Assembly: GCF_000299875.1 (NCBI RefSeq)
Contig: NZ_AMRK01000011.1
Location: forward strand, 59,498-123,497
Source: Celeribacter baekdonensis B30
Lineage (GTDB): Bacteria > Pseudomonadota > Alphaproteobacteria > Rhodobacterales > Rhodobacteraceae
DNA: 64,000 nt
Direction of reading: 5' to 3'
Every line of letters begins with the position of its first letter. Position 1 is the first letter of the stretch. This document shows, piece after piece, positions 39,032 to 46,682 of this stretch. The translations under genes and the position numbers were made by a program. The notes below the pieces were generated by a model. It had not been told where the DNA came from and made no database searches. It worked only from the letters and a program-made list of their open reading frames with translations.

Positions 39032-39337
39032 ATGCCCAATGAGGAATGGGGCGTAAAGCGCGTATGCCCAACCACCGGCAAACGGTTCTACGACCTGAAC
39101 AAAACTCCGATCGTGTCGCCCTACACCGGCGAAACCGTCACGTTTGACATGAACAACAAGTCGCGCGTGGCCATTGCCGAAAAAACAGCCCCGATCGACG
39201 ACGATGCCGATGATGAAGATCTGCTGATTGATGATGATGCAGATGTCGATATCGAAGACGATCTGCTCGTGGATGACGATGACGACAATGTCTCGCTCGA
39301 CGAGATCGCTGACGTGGCCGCAGACGACGACGATTGA
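39032..39337 (+). CDS. TIGR02300 family protein (FYDLN acid domain)
   Basis: A 101-residue protein with a basic, aromatic N-terminal domain (EEWGVKRVCPTTGKRFYDLNK, a zinc-ribbon-like CPTTGK segment) and an extremely acidic C-terminal half (about 55-101) of Asp repeats. The start at 39032 gives the family N-terminus. The family is alphaproteobacterial and of unknown function. It is solitary, just upstream of tRNA-Ala. Confidence 0.9.
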   Translation: MPNEEWGVKRVCPTTGKRFYDLNKTPIVSPYTGETVTFDMNNKSRVAIAEKTAPIDDDADDEDLLIDDDADVDIEDDLLVDDDDDNVSLDEIADVAADDDD

Positions 39338-39477
39338 AGGCTGAAAGCGGCCTCGTAAAAAAGTTCACGGGGCCGGATTTTTTCGCTTGCAACCCCAAGC
39401 GAGACACCCTAGGAAGCGCGAGCGGGCGGAAATTGCCCCTCGCACCCCGCCAGACACAGCGGTAAAATCGGTCAAAT

Positions 39478-39553
39478 GGGGCCTTAGCTCAGCTGGGAGA
39501 GCGCCTGCATGGCATGCAGGAGGTCAGCGGTTCGATCCCGCTAGGCTCCACCA
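39478..39553 (+). tRNA. tRNA-Ala (anticodon GGC)
   Basis: A 76-base cloverleaf: acceptor GGGGCCT pairing with AGGCTCC (one G-T pair), D-arm AGCTCAGCTGGGAGAGC, anticodon stem CCTGC/GCAGG with loop ATGGCAT (anticodon GGC), T-arm with TTCGATC and the encoded CCA end. Its 3' end is followed by an AT-richer gene-poor stretch and then an ABC transporter cluster. Confidence 0.93.
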
Positions 39554-39971
39554 AATTCCTATTGAAAAGTGACGGATAGTTCTGCCTTTCGTGTCAGGGG
39601 ATTTGCCTCTGTCGCGAAGACGGGTGCTGTTTTCCCTACGAAAATCTAAGCGGCTTCGATCCGCGCCTTTCGGCGTGTTGATCGCTTTGCAGCCCTTCCC
39701 CAGTCAAACGCGCGATCCGCCATGAGTGATCCTTTTTCATTGAAAGCTGGCTCCGGGGTACGGGCCCTCTGGTCAGGCAGCTACAGATTCTGGCGGCCGC
39801 ACTCTTTTCTGAAAAATGAGACGGCCATCAGGCGTTCGGGGGTGCTGAGGGAAGGAGAAACGCTAGGTGAGACATCCATCAGTGAATTCCCGACAAAAAC
39901 ACTCTTGAACTTGGTTTCGCATGCCATTAATCGATTTCCGACTGAACTACTCAAGAATTAGGAGGCTGTTG
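39554..39971. other. Gene-poor stretch between tRNA-Ala and the ABC transporter
   Basis: About 418 bases without a convincing gene. A degenerate minus-strand reading frame (39646-39723, MADRAFDWGRAAKRSTRRKA) looks like a remnant of a transposase-type protein, but this is weak. A segment at 39748-39772 (TGGCTCCGGGG then CCCTCTGGTC) has a close counterpart at 42811-42842, on the far side of the transporter genes. Confidence 0.45.
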
Positions 39972-40979
39972 ATGCGACTCAAGTTGATCCTGGCGTTGGG
40001 AAGTGCTGCGCTGGCGTTTTCCAGCCTGGCCTCACAGGCTGAAACGGACTACCCTCTGACGATCGAAAACTGCGGTCAGACCGTCACCTTCGAACAGGCC
40101 CCGCAAAATGCCGTGGCCTTGGGGCAGAACAGCGCAGAAATCATGTTGCTTCTGGGCTTGTCAGACCAGATGGCCGCAACCGCCTTCTGGCCCAATGCCG
40201 TGCTGCCAGAAGTGGCGCAAGCCAATAGCGGGATCGACCTACTTACCGTCGAATTTCCATCGCTGGAATCCGTGCTTTCGAAGCAACCCGACTTCGTGGC
40301 GGCAATGCTCACGACGCTGCTCGGCCCTGACAGCAAGGTCGCCAAGCGATCGGATTTCGAGGACCTTGGAATCCCGACATATCTTTCGCCAAGTGCCTGT
40401 TCGACCACGCTCGATGCAAACGATGCCTATGGCTCGCGCGACGCGCTCTGGAGCATGGACCTGCTCTATAAAGAGATCAAGGATTTGTCCCAAATCTTCG
40501 GTGTACCCGAACGCGGACAAGCGTTGATCGAGGATTTCAAAGCGCGCGAAGCCGCCCTGCGCACACAATTCTCCGAGAACGAGGACCTGACCTTCCTTTT
40601 CTGGTTCTCCAGCCCATCACCCGCCGATGATGCCTATCTTGGCGGAGGCAACGGGCCATCGGGTTACATCGCAGATGTTCTTGGCGGCTCCAACGCCATC
40701 ACAACCGAAGCAGACTGGCCAGCCGTTGGTTGGGAGGGCATTATGGCCGCCGATCCCACGGTTTTTGTCGTGGCACAGGTCGACCGCAACCGCTGGGATC
40801 TGGACACCGCAGACAACAAGATCGACTTCCTGAAATCCGATCCAACCGTGAGCCAGATGGAGGCGGTGCGCAACGGACGGATCGTAGTCATGAGCGGCGC
40901 CGCCATGAACCCGAGTATTCGCACGCTCTACGGCGCCGAGCAGGTGGCCGAGCAACTCAAGGCGCTCGATCTTCCATGA
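39972..40979 (+). CDS. ABC transporter substrate-binding protein, FecB/BtuF-like
   Basis: A 335-residue periplasmic protein with a signal peptide (about 1-24) and a PeriBP_2 fold. It begins TIENCGQTVTFEQAPQNAVAL and has LGIPTYLSPSACS. The sequence resembles the family of iron-siderophore, cobalamin or so-called F420-0 importers. GGAGG lies 6 bases before the ATG. Its stop overlaps the permease start (ATGATG at 40976). Specificity is unproven. Confidence 0.82.
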   Translation: MRLKLILALGSAALAFSSLASQAETDYPLTIENCGQTVTFEQAPQNAVALGQNSAEIMLLLGLSDQMAATAFWPNAVLPEVAQANSGIDLLTVEFPSLESVLSKQPDFVAAMLTTLLGPDSKVAKRSDFEDLGIPTYLSPSACSTTLDANDAYGSRDALWSMDLLYKEIKDLSQIFGVPERGQALIEDFKAREAALRTQFSENEDLTFLFWFSSPSPADDAYLGGGNGPSGYIADVLGGSNAITTEADWPAVGWEGIMAADPTVFVVAQVDRNRWDLDTADNKIDFLKSDPTVSQMEAVRNGRIVVMSGAAMNPSIRTLYGAEQVAEQLKALDLP

Positions 40980-42016
40980 TGGCGTCCGAAGCGCCAGAGG
41001 GCGGGGCTGGCCGCCTTGCCCTCTTTCTGTGCCTGTCATTGATTGTTCTGGCCTTCACCGTCGCCACTGCGACAGCGATTGGTGATTACAACATCAGTCT
41101 GAAGACGGTGTTCCTGTCGGTCACCAACGAGCTGGGCTTGACCGGCGCCGACATCGCACCGATTGAGCAGAGCGTCGTCTGGAACCTGCGCCTGAGCCGC
41201 GCGCTGGTGGCCGCACTGGCCGGAGCCGGGCTGGCGATATGCGGCGCGATCCTACAGGCATTGTTGCGCAACGCTTTGGCCGAGCCTTTCGTGCTGGGCG
41301 TTTCGGCAGGGGCGTCGACCGGGGCGGTCTGCGTGATCGTGCTGGGCATCGGCGCGGGCGGACTGTCGCTGTCGCTGGGAGCCTTTGCCGGCGCCTTCGC
41401 CGCCTTCGCGCTGGTGGCGCTTTTGTCCAACGGGGCGACGAGCGGCCCGAACCACACGATCCTCGCCGGTGTGGCAGCGTCGCAACTGTTCAACGCGCTG
41501 ACCTCCTACATCGTTACGACGTCCGGTAATGCCCAACAGGCACGGGACGTGATGTTCTGGCTTCTCGGCAGCTTCGGCGGCGTGCGCTGGCTGGATGTCC
41601 AGCTTCTTCTGGTGGTGGTGATCGTCAGCCTGAGCGTCTGCATCTGGATGGGCCGGGCGCTTGACGCATTTACCTTCGGTGACGAAGACGCCGCGGCGCT
41701 TGGCGTGCCGGTGGCCCGCATCCGGCTGGTGTTGTTCGGGGTGACCGCCCTTCTGACCGCGACCATTGTCAGCATGGTGGGTGCCATCGGCTTTGTCGGG
41801 TTGGTCGTGCCCCATGCGGCACGATATGTGGTTGGGCCGTTGCATCTACGGTTGCTACCGGCCTGCGCGGTCGTGGGGGCGGTCTTTATGGTGATCGCCG
41901 ACATCGCCTCGCGGGTCATCGCCACACAGCAAACAGTGCCAATTGGGGTCGTCACGGCACTGGTCGGCGTGCCGTTCTTTGCGATCATTCTCTACCGCGC
42001 GAGGCCTCAGACATGA
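40976..42016 (+). CDS. FecCD-family ABC transporter permease
   Basis: About 346 residues with some nine to ten membrane helices. It has the FecCD family motifs: ALLRNALAEPFVLGVSAGASTGAV near 105, ILAGVAASQLFNALTSY and VGAIGFVGLVVPHAARYVVG. ATG at 40976 or 40979; the long upstream open frame is spurious. Coupled to both neighbours by overlaps. Confidence 0.9.
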   Translation: MMASEAPEGGAGRLALFLCLSLIVLAFTVATATAIGDYNISLKTVFLSVTNELGLTGADIAPIEQSVVWNLRLSRALVAALAGAGLAICGAILQALLRNALAEPFVLGVSAGASTGAVCVIVLGIGAGGLSLSLGAFAGAFAAFALVALLSNGATSGPNHTILAGVAASQLFNALTSYIVTTSGNAQQARDVMFWLLGSFGGVRWLDVQLLLVVVIVSLSVCIWMGRALDAFTFGDEDAAALGVPVARIRLVLFGVTALLTATIVSMVGAIGFVGLVVPHAARYVVGPLHLRLLPACAVVGAVFMVIADIASRVIATQQTVPIGVVTALVGVPFFAIILYRARPQT

Positions 42017-42777
42017 GTGTCGTTGCGAAAAACCTGAGATGGGGCGTAAAGCGCAAGACCATCGTGTCTGACGTATCACTGACAGTCGCCCCGGGTGAAA
42101 CGCTTGGCCTGATTGGCCCCAACGGATCGGGCAAATCGTCTTTGTTGCGGTTGCTGGCAGGTTTGAGACACCCATTGTCCGGGCGGGTCGAAATCAACGG
42201 TCAGGACATTGCGCAGGTGCCCCGCAAAGCGCTGTCGCGGCAGATTGCCTTTGTCCAGCAAAGCGCGGCGACCGACACCAATGTCACGGTGCGCGATGTT
42301 GTGAGGCTGGGTCGAACACCACACCGTTCGGCCCTTGCGGGCTGGTCCGAGACCGACGAGACCGCGGTGGCCCACGCACTTGAGCGTGTGGACATGACGT
42401 CCCGCAGGACGCAATCTTGGCAAACCCTGTCGGGAGGGGAACGTCAGCGTGTGCATATCGCGCGGGCGCTGGCGCAGACCCCACAGGTGATGTTCCTTGA
42501 CGAACCGACCAATCATCTCGACATTCACCACCAGATAGAGATTCTGCGCATGGTGCGCGATCTCGATCTGACCAGCGTTATCGCGCTACACGACCTCAAC
42601 CTTGCCGCCATGTTTTGCGACCGGATCGTGGTACTGGAGGCCGGGGCTCTTCGCGCCTGCGGCACGCCCGACGCTGTGCTGACACAGGCAATCCTGCGCG
42701 ATGTCTTCCGGGTCACGGCGCATGTAAGCGGATCGCCCGATGCCGACCGGCCACATATCCGGTTCAGTTCGCAATGA
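42013..42777 (+). CDS. FecE/BtuD-type ABC transporter ATP-binding protein
   Basis: A 254-residue ATPase with Walker A GPNGSGKSS near 37, signature LSGGERQRVHIARAL, Walker B VMFLDEPTNHLD and the H-loop ALHDLNLA. Its ATG overlaps the permease stop (ATGA), so the three genes form one importer operon of iron-siderophore, haem or corrinoid type. No TonB-dependent receptor lies nearby in the window. Confidence 0.93.
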   Translation: MSVVAKNLRWGVKRKTIVSDVSLTVAPGETLGLIGPNGSGKSSLLRLLAGLRHPLSGRVEINGQDIAQVPRKALSRQIAFVQQSAATDTNVTVRDVVRLGRTPHRSALAGWSETDETAVAHALERVDMTSRRTQSWQTLSGGERQRVHIARALAQTPQVMFLDEPTNHLDIHHQIEILRMVRDLDLTSVIALHDLNLAAMFCDRIVVLEAGALRACGTPDAVLTQAILRDVFRVTAHVSGSPDADRPHIRFSSQ

Positions 42778-42999
42778 GGTAGGCCACACCCAACGGCTTT
42801 GCCGGTACGGCAACTGGCTCCGGGGGCTGGCACCCTCTGGTCGACAACCACCGAGGCTTTCACAAGGCCAATCCACAGGCGAGAAAACATCTATCGAGAA
42901 AACATCTATGCGGCCTTTCCCATCCACTCGGACTATCACAACACTCCCAAAGCTGGCGTGCTTCGGGTTTTGATTTGAGGAGCCTCTTCGCCCGCACAC
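42778..42999. other. Gene-poor stretch with short tandem repeat after the ABC transporter
   Basis: The 222 bases hold no credible gene. They contain the TGGCTCCGGGG/CCCTCTGGTC counterpart of the left flank, a 15-base tandem duplication at 42880-42909 and, near 42996-43016, an inverted repeat CACACCT-7-AGGTGTG at the histidine kinase stop that may terminate transcription. Confidence 0.5.
42880..42909. repeat. 15-base tandem direct duplication
   Basis: CGAGAAAACATCTAT occurs twice back to back. It is a recent slippage-type duplication in non-coding sequence, matching in part the GAAAATCTAAGCGGC stretch in the left flank. Confidence 0.8.
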
Positions 43000-44349
43000 C
43001 TAGCGCGCAGGTGTGACCAAATCCGCTGCGATCAATCGCACACTGGCCTCAAAGCCGGACGCCGAGCCCACCCGCGGCGAGATCAAGACAAGCGGACTGC
43101 CGATCCGTTCGGCAATTGCCGCCACAATGGCAAGGCCAAGCCCGCTGCCATCGGTTTGGGCGCTGGCGCGTTCAAAACGGGCGGTCAGGCGGGCCAGCGT
43201 TTCGGGCGGTACCACGGGGCCTTCGTTGGACACGCTCAGTTGACCATCGGCTGTCAATGTCACCAAGATAGGCGCGCTTTGTGACCCGTGCCGCAGCGCG
43301 TTTTCAACCAGATTGCGGCACAGAATACCCAAAGCGTCCGGGTCCAGATCAGACATCACCGGGCTTTCTGGCAGGGTCAAAACAATGCGATCCGGGGCGG
43401 TGGTGCGCGCAATATCCTCAACGACGATCTGCGCCACCACGCGCAAATCCGAGGCCTGATCCAACCGCAACCGCCCCCCTTCGGCGCGCGCCAATTGCAT
43501 CAGTCGCTCGGACAGGCGGGTGAGGCGTTTCAGCGTCGCTTCGATTTCGCCGGCGCGGGCGCGGGCCGCAGGATCAGCCGTCTCCGTTTGCAATCGCTGC
43601 GCCTGCGCGATGGCCCCGGCCAGAGGCGTGCGCAACTCATGCGCGGCATTGGCGGCAAAACTGCGCTCGGCCTCAAACGCACCGTTCAAACGGTGCAACA
43701 GATCATTGAGCGTGGCGGCGATCGGCGCGACTTCGGCAGGCATATGATCCACCGGAATCGGCGACAAATCCCGCGCATTGCGCGTCTCAAGCCGCGCGCG
43801 GAAATGGCGTAGAGACGCAAAACTCGCCCGCACCGCCAAAGCAATCGCCAAAAGTGCCACCGGGATCACCACCAAAAGCGGCAAGCCGAGCCCCATCTGA
43901 ATTTCGCGCGCAACCTGTGTGCGGTGGTCCAAAGGCTCGGCGATGGTGATGCGAATGCTGCCTTGCAACACATCATCATTATAGAGCCGATGCGTGGCGG
44001 TTTGACGAAACCCCGGCCCATCATAGGTGGGAAATATCGCCGGATCGGCGGCGTGCGATTGCAACAGGATGCGGCCTTCGCTGTCGCGCACGACATAGGT
44101 GAAAAACTCGCTGTGCTCGCGGACCTCACCGATCCTTTGCGTCGCACCGATGTCATCGCGCCCGACAATATCGACGGCGGCCAGTGGCAAAATTCGTTGG
44201 GCGGTTTCTTGCAATGCGCTGTCAAACACCTCATCCATTTCCTGGCGCAAAATCACCGCCGTCACAGAGGCCGTCGCAATCCACAACAGTGTCAACAACA
44301 CGCCGAGCGACAGCCCCAATCGGGCCTGAAGACTGCGCGGCATTCTCAT
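43000..44349 (-). CDS. Sensor histidine kinase
   Basis: A 449-residue two-helix membrane sensor. Helices lie near 13-35 and 154-174, enclosing a periplasmic sensing domain of about 115 residues. It has the dimerisation/phosphoacceptor motif SFAANAAHELRTPLAG (His 237) and the N, G1 (DGSGLGLAIVAAIAERIGS) ATP-binding boxes. The ATG at 44349 overlaps the response-regulator stop (ATGA). Resembles QseC/PmrB-type kinases; the signal may be a metal or envelope stress, which is inference from the neighbours. Confidence 0.92.
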   Translation of the reverse strand: MRMPRSLQARLGLSLGVLLTLLWIATASVTAVILRQEMDEVFDSALQETAQRILPLAAVDIVGRDDIGATQRIGEVREHSEFFTYVVRDSEGRILLQSHAADPAIFPTYDGPGFRQTATHRLYNDDVLQGSIRITIAEPLDHRTQVAREIQMGLGLPLLVVIPVALLAIALAVRASFASLRHFRARLETRNARDLSPIPVDHMPAEVAPIAATLNDLLHRLNGAFEAERSFAANAAHELRTPLAGAIAQAQRLQTETADPAARARAGEIEATLKRLTRLSERLMQLARAEGGRLRLDQASDLRVVAQIVVEDIARTTAPDRIVLTLPESPVMSDLDPDALGILCRNLVENALRHGSQSAPILVTLTADGQLSVSNEGPVVPPETLARLTARFERASAQTDGSGLGLAIVAAIAERIGSPLVLISPRVGSASGFEASVRLIAADLVTPAR

Positions 44350-45005
44350 GGTTTGCCCAAACGGTAGCCCATGCCACGCTCCGTCTCGATCACCCCCGCG
44401 CCCAGCTTCTTGCGAAGGCGACTGACATGAACTTCGATGGTGTTGCTTTCGACCTCCGAGGAGAAGGCATAGAGTTTTTCTTCGAGTTGAGGTTTCGACA
44501 AAAGCTGGCCGGGACGCGCCAAAAACGCCTCCAGCAAGGCCCATTCGCGGGCGGTTAAAGCCACCTGTTTGCCATCGCGATGCACGCTGTGCGCCGCGAG
44601 ATCAATGTCGAGCGCGCCGTGGCTGATGATCGGATTTGGGTTGCCGGAATAGCGCCGCGCGACCGATCCGATCCGGGCAGAGAGTTCCGCCAAATCGAAC
44701 GGTTTGACCAGATAATCATCGGCCCCTGCATTCAGCCCCTCGATCCGGTCTGAAATCTGATCCAAGGCGGTCAAGATGATCACCGGGGTCACATCCCCTC
44801 GCGCGCGCAGGGTTTTGAGAAATCCGATCCCGCGCCCATCGGGCAGCATCAAATCCAACAGGATCAGATCAAACGCCGCGCCATGGATCGCATCCATAGC
44901 TGCATCAAGACGGTTGGCCCAATCCACCGAATGGCCATCCGCCGCGATCTGGTCGCGCACGGCGGCGCCCAAAACAGTGTCATCCTCAATCAACAGGAGT
45001 CGCAT
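44346..45005 (-). CDS. OmpR-family response regulator
   Basis: A 219-residue regulator. The receiver has the acidic pair IEDD (7-9), the phospho-acceptor Asp 51 in LLDLMLPDG and the conserved Lys in VKPFDLAEL. A winged-helix OmpR-type DNA-binding domain follows (about 130-219). The start at 45005 gives the canonical MRLLLIEDD; upstream in-frame codons are unconserved. Four CTGAC boxes lie 45-93 bases upstream, consistent with autoregulation. Resembles QseB/PmrA. Confidence 0.93.
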   Translation of the reverse strand: MRLLLIEDDTVLGAAVRDQIAADGHSVDWANRLDAAMDAIHGAAFDLILLDLMLPDGRGIGFLKTLRARGDVTPVIILTALDQISDRIEGLNAGADDYLVKPFDLAELSARIGSVARRYSGNPNPIISHGALDIDLAAHSVHRDGKQVALTAREWALLEAFLARPGQLLSKPQLEEKLYAFSSEVESNTIEVHVSRLRKKLGAGVIETERGMGYRLGKP

Positions 45006-45049
45006 GGCTTTCCCTTTTATCTCTTGATGATCTTCTATCACCTTTCTGG

Positions 45050-45098
45050 CTGACGCAAAGCTGACGCAGAGATGTGTCTCGCGTCAGGTTCCCGTCAG
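45050..45098. promoter_or_regulatory. Four-box CTGAC operator in the divergent regulator/PepSY promoter
   Basis: CTGACGC at 45050 and 45061 (direct repeat, 11-base period), then GCGTCAG (45081-45087) and CCGTCAG (45092-45098), which are the same box inverted, also 11 bases apart. Offsets of the box 5' ends are 0, 11, 37 and 48. An identical layout occurs at 45613-45661. Tandem 11-base half-sites are typical of OmpR/PhoB-family dimers. Confidence 0.72.
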
Positions 45099-45148
45099 CT
45101 TGGAGATGCACAGTCCTCCCAAGATGGCCGCAAAACGGAGTTTGGCCC

Positions 45149-45472
45149 ATGAAGACACCATTGACAATTCTGAGCTTTCTCCTGGCCTTGCCCGCCGGGA
45201 TGGCCTTGGCCGAGGACGATTGTTTCGTGCCCATGGCCGATTGGCAACCGCGCGAAGCGGTGGCCCAACTGGCGCAAGAAAGCGGTTGGACGGTGCGCCG
45301 GATCAAGATCGACGATGGCTGCTATGAAATCATCGGCAGCGATGCCGAGGGCCGCGCGATTGAAGTGACGGTACACCCCGCAACGCTTCAAGTGCTTGAA
45401 TTCGAATATGAAGACGAGGCGGAGGACGACGATCATCACCACGTTGAACGTGACGAACGTCATGATGACTGA
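45149..45472 (+). CDS. PepSY domain secreted protein with His/Asp-rich tail
   Basis: A 107-residue protein with a signal peptide (about 1-21), two cysteines around a PepSY-type fold (SGWTVRRIKIDDGCYEIIG, RAIEVTVHPATLQVLEFE) and a C-terminal tail EDDDHHHVERDERHDD that could bind metal ions. The start at 45149 has GGAG upstream. It is transcribed alone from the divergent promoter shared with the two-component system and is closed by a terminator at 45565. Confidence 0.82.
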   Translation: MKTPLTILSFLLALPAGMALAEDDCFVPMADWQPREAVAQLAQESGWTVRRIKIDDGCYEIIGSDAEGRAIEVTVHPATLQVLEFEYEDEAEDDDHHHVERDERHDD

Positions 45473-45484
45473 AGGCCTGCGCCT

Positions 45485-45543
45485 TAGTTTTCCGACGCCT
45501 CGTTTTCCCACGCCTTGTTTTCCCACGCCTTGTATCCCATGCC
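45485..45543. repeat. Tandem 15-base repeat downstream of the PepSY gene
   Basis: Three 15-base units and a fourth partial unit (14 bases): TAGTTTTCCGACGCC, TCGTTTTCCCACGCC, TTGTTTTCCCACGCC, TTGTATCCCATGCC. It begins 12 bases after the gene stop. Minisatellite-like; no coding sense. Confidence 0.85.
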
Positions 45544-45564
45544 GTGTGTCCCCTCGGCCCCCTT

Positions 45565-45595
45565 GGCCCCGTCCTGACCGGCGGGGCCTTTTTTT
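45565..45595 (+). terminator. Rho-independent terminator of the PepSY gene
   Basis: GGCCCCG / CGGGGCC with a 10-base loop and seven T residues. It separates the PepSY gene from the next promoter. Confidence 0.9.
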
Positions 45596-45612
45596 GGACC
45601 TGACTTTGGCAC

Positions 45613-45661
45613 CTGACAGCAAGCTGAAGCAAAAATCTTTTCCGCGTCAGGCGACGCTCAG
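45613..45661. promoter_or_regulatory. Four-box CTGA operator before the Asp-rich gene operon
   Basis: CTGACAG at 45613 and CTGAAGC at 45624 in direct repeat, then inverted GCGTCAG (45644-45650) and GCTCAG (45656-45661). Box offsets 0, 11, 37 and 48 are identical to those in 45050-45098. The right edge lies 46 bases from the next ATG, against 51 bases in the first site, implying the same regulator and promoter geometry. Confidence 0.7.
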
Positions 45662-45706
45662 CTTGGCACCACAGTGTGTCACAAAATGAACAAAGGACCC
45701 GTACCC

Positions 45707-46129
45707 ATGAAAAAGACCGTAACCCTTCTTGTCGCCTCAACCGCCCTGTCCGCCACATTCGGCTTGCCCGCATGGAGCGGCCCCTCTGCTCCGCTTTATG
45801 GCATACCGCTCGACGCCGCGTCCGCAGGTGCCGACGCCTCAAACACACCCTCTCTCATGTTTGTCAGTGATGATGACAATGAGGGGCGCGGTTGGTTGCG
45901 TTGGCTTGGGGATGATGACGACGATGATGATGATGATGACGAGTGCGAAGATGATGACGAGGACGAAGACGATGACGATGAGGACCGCCGTAAAAACAGA
46001 TACGACGACGATGACGATGATGATGACTGCGGCGGGATCACCAACACGCCTGCCGCCGCAGGCACCGTTGCCCCACCGCAAAACGGACTCTTTGGCACCG
46101 ACACCCCACCGCAAGTTCAGGTGAATTAA
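45707..46129 (+). CDS. Secreted Asp/Glu-rich protein
   Basis: A 140-residue protein with a signal peptide (about 1-24) and an extremely acidic middle (about 63-110). The acidic run is mainly Asp with three interrupting basic clusters (DRRKNRY) and two cysteines. The C-terminus is Pro/Thr-rich (NGLFGTDTPPQVQVN). Such low-complexity Asp runs bind divalent or trivalent cations. No fold is recognised. The start at 45707 has AAGGA 9 bases upstream. First gene of the operon under the second four-box promoter. Confidence 0.75.
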   Translation: MKKTVTLLVASTALSATFGLPAWSGPSAPLYGIPLDAASAGADASNTPSLMFVSDDDNEGRGWLRWLGDDDDDDDDDDECEDDDEDEDDDDEDRRKNRYDDDDDDDDCGGITNTPAAAGTVAPPQNGLFGTDTPPQVQVN

Positions 46130-46198
46130 ATGACACCGCGCTGCGCCGGGACGGCCGCTGCAGCGCGTATAAACTGTGACAAAAAAGGAAAGCCCAAG

Positions 46199-46669
46199 AT
46201 GAAATCTGTTCTCGCAACTCTGGCGCTCACCACGGCGCTGACCCTGCCCGGCCTCGCCATGGCGCGCCCCGTGACCCTCACAACACAGCTCAAAAACTAT
46301 GGTGGCGATGGGGCCTATCTGGCGGTGTATGTCACCGACCCCCAAGGGGCCTATGCTGGCAGCCTGTGGATGGCGGGTCGAAAGTCGAAATATTACAAAC
46401 ACCTGACCGATTGGTATCGGTTCACCGGTGGCGACACGGCGCAGATCAATGGGATCACCGGCGCAAGTGTGGGGGCGGGGCGATCATTGAAAATCTCGCT
46501 GGATCTGGCGGATGCGCTGTTTGATGCTGGCTATACGCTTCATATCGACGCCGCCGTCGAAGATCGCCGCGACAGCCCGAATGAGATTTCTGTGCCTTTG
46601 ACCTCCGAGGGGGCCGGAACCGCCGTGACGGGCCGCAGCTACATCGCCAATTTCACCTACGACATGTAA
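46199..46669 (+). CDS. DUF2271 domain secreted protein
   Basis: A 156-residue periplasmic protein with a signal peptide (about 1-21) and a beta-sandwich DUF2271 domain (TLTTQLKNYGGDGAYLAVYVTD, WMAGRKSKYYKHLTDWYR). DUF2271 genes usually neighbour PepSY and ApbE genes and are thought to take part in flavin-linked extracytoplasmic redox. AAGGAAAG lies 7 bases before the ATG. Confidence 0.8.
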   Translation: MKSVLATLALTTALTLPGLAMARPVTLTTQLKNYGGDGAYLAVYVTDPQGAYAGSLWMAGRKSKYYKHLTDWYRFTGGDTAQINGITGASVGAGRSLKISLDLADALFDAGYTLHIDAAVEDRRDSPNEISVPLTSEGAGTAVTGRSYIANFTYDM

Positions 46670-46682
46670 AAAGGACAGAGCC

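Noticed and set aside
39830..39895. Cobalamin riboswitch before the FecBCD/BtuFCD-like genes
   Set aside because: GCTGAGGGAAGG and a GGTGAGAC stretch recall parts of the cobalamin element, but the core boxes expected upstream and their order are not found. A covariance-model search (RF00174) would decide: a significant hit would support it.
39722..39961. 79-codon plus-strand frame before the FecB-like gene
   Set aside because: No ribosome site, no recognisable domain, low-complexity composition; treated as part of the gene-poor flank.
42778..42999. Duplicated tRNA-Ala 3' end marking an integrated element
   Set aside because: Looked for the tRNA 3' sequence (GGTTCGATCCC ... CTCCACCA) on the right flank and did not see it, so no att repeat is claimed.
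45796..46104. Minus-strand poly-Ser frame opposite the Asp-rich gene
   Set aside because: It is the reverse reading of GAT/GAC repeats; the plus strand has a signal peptide and ribosome site.
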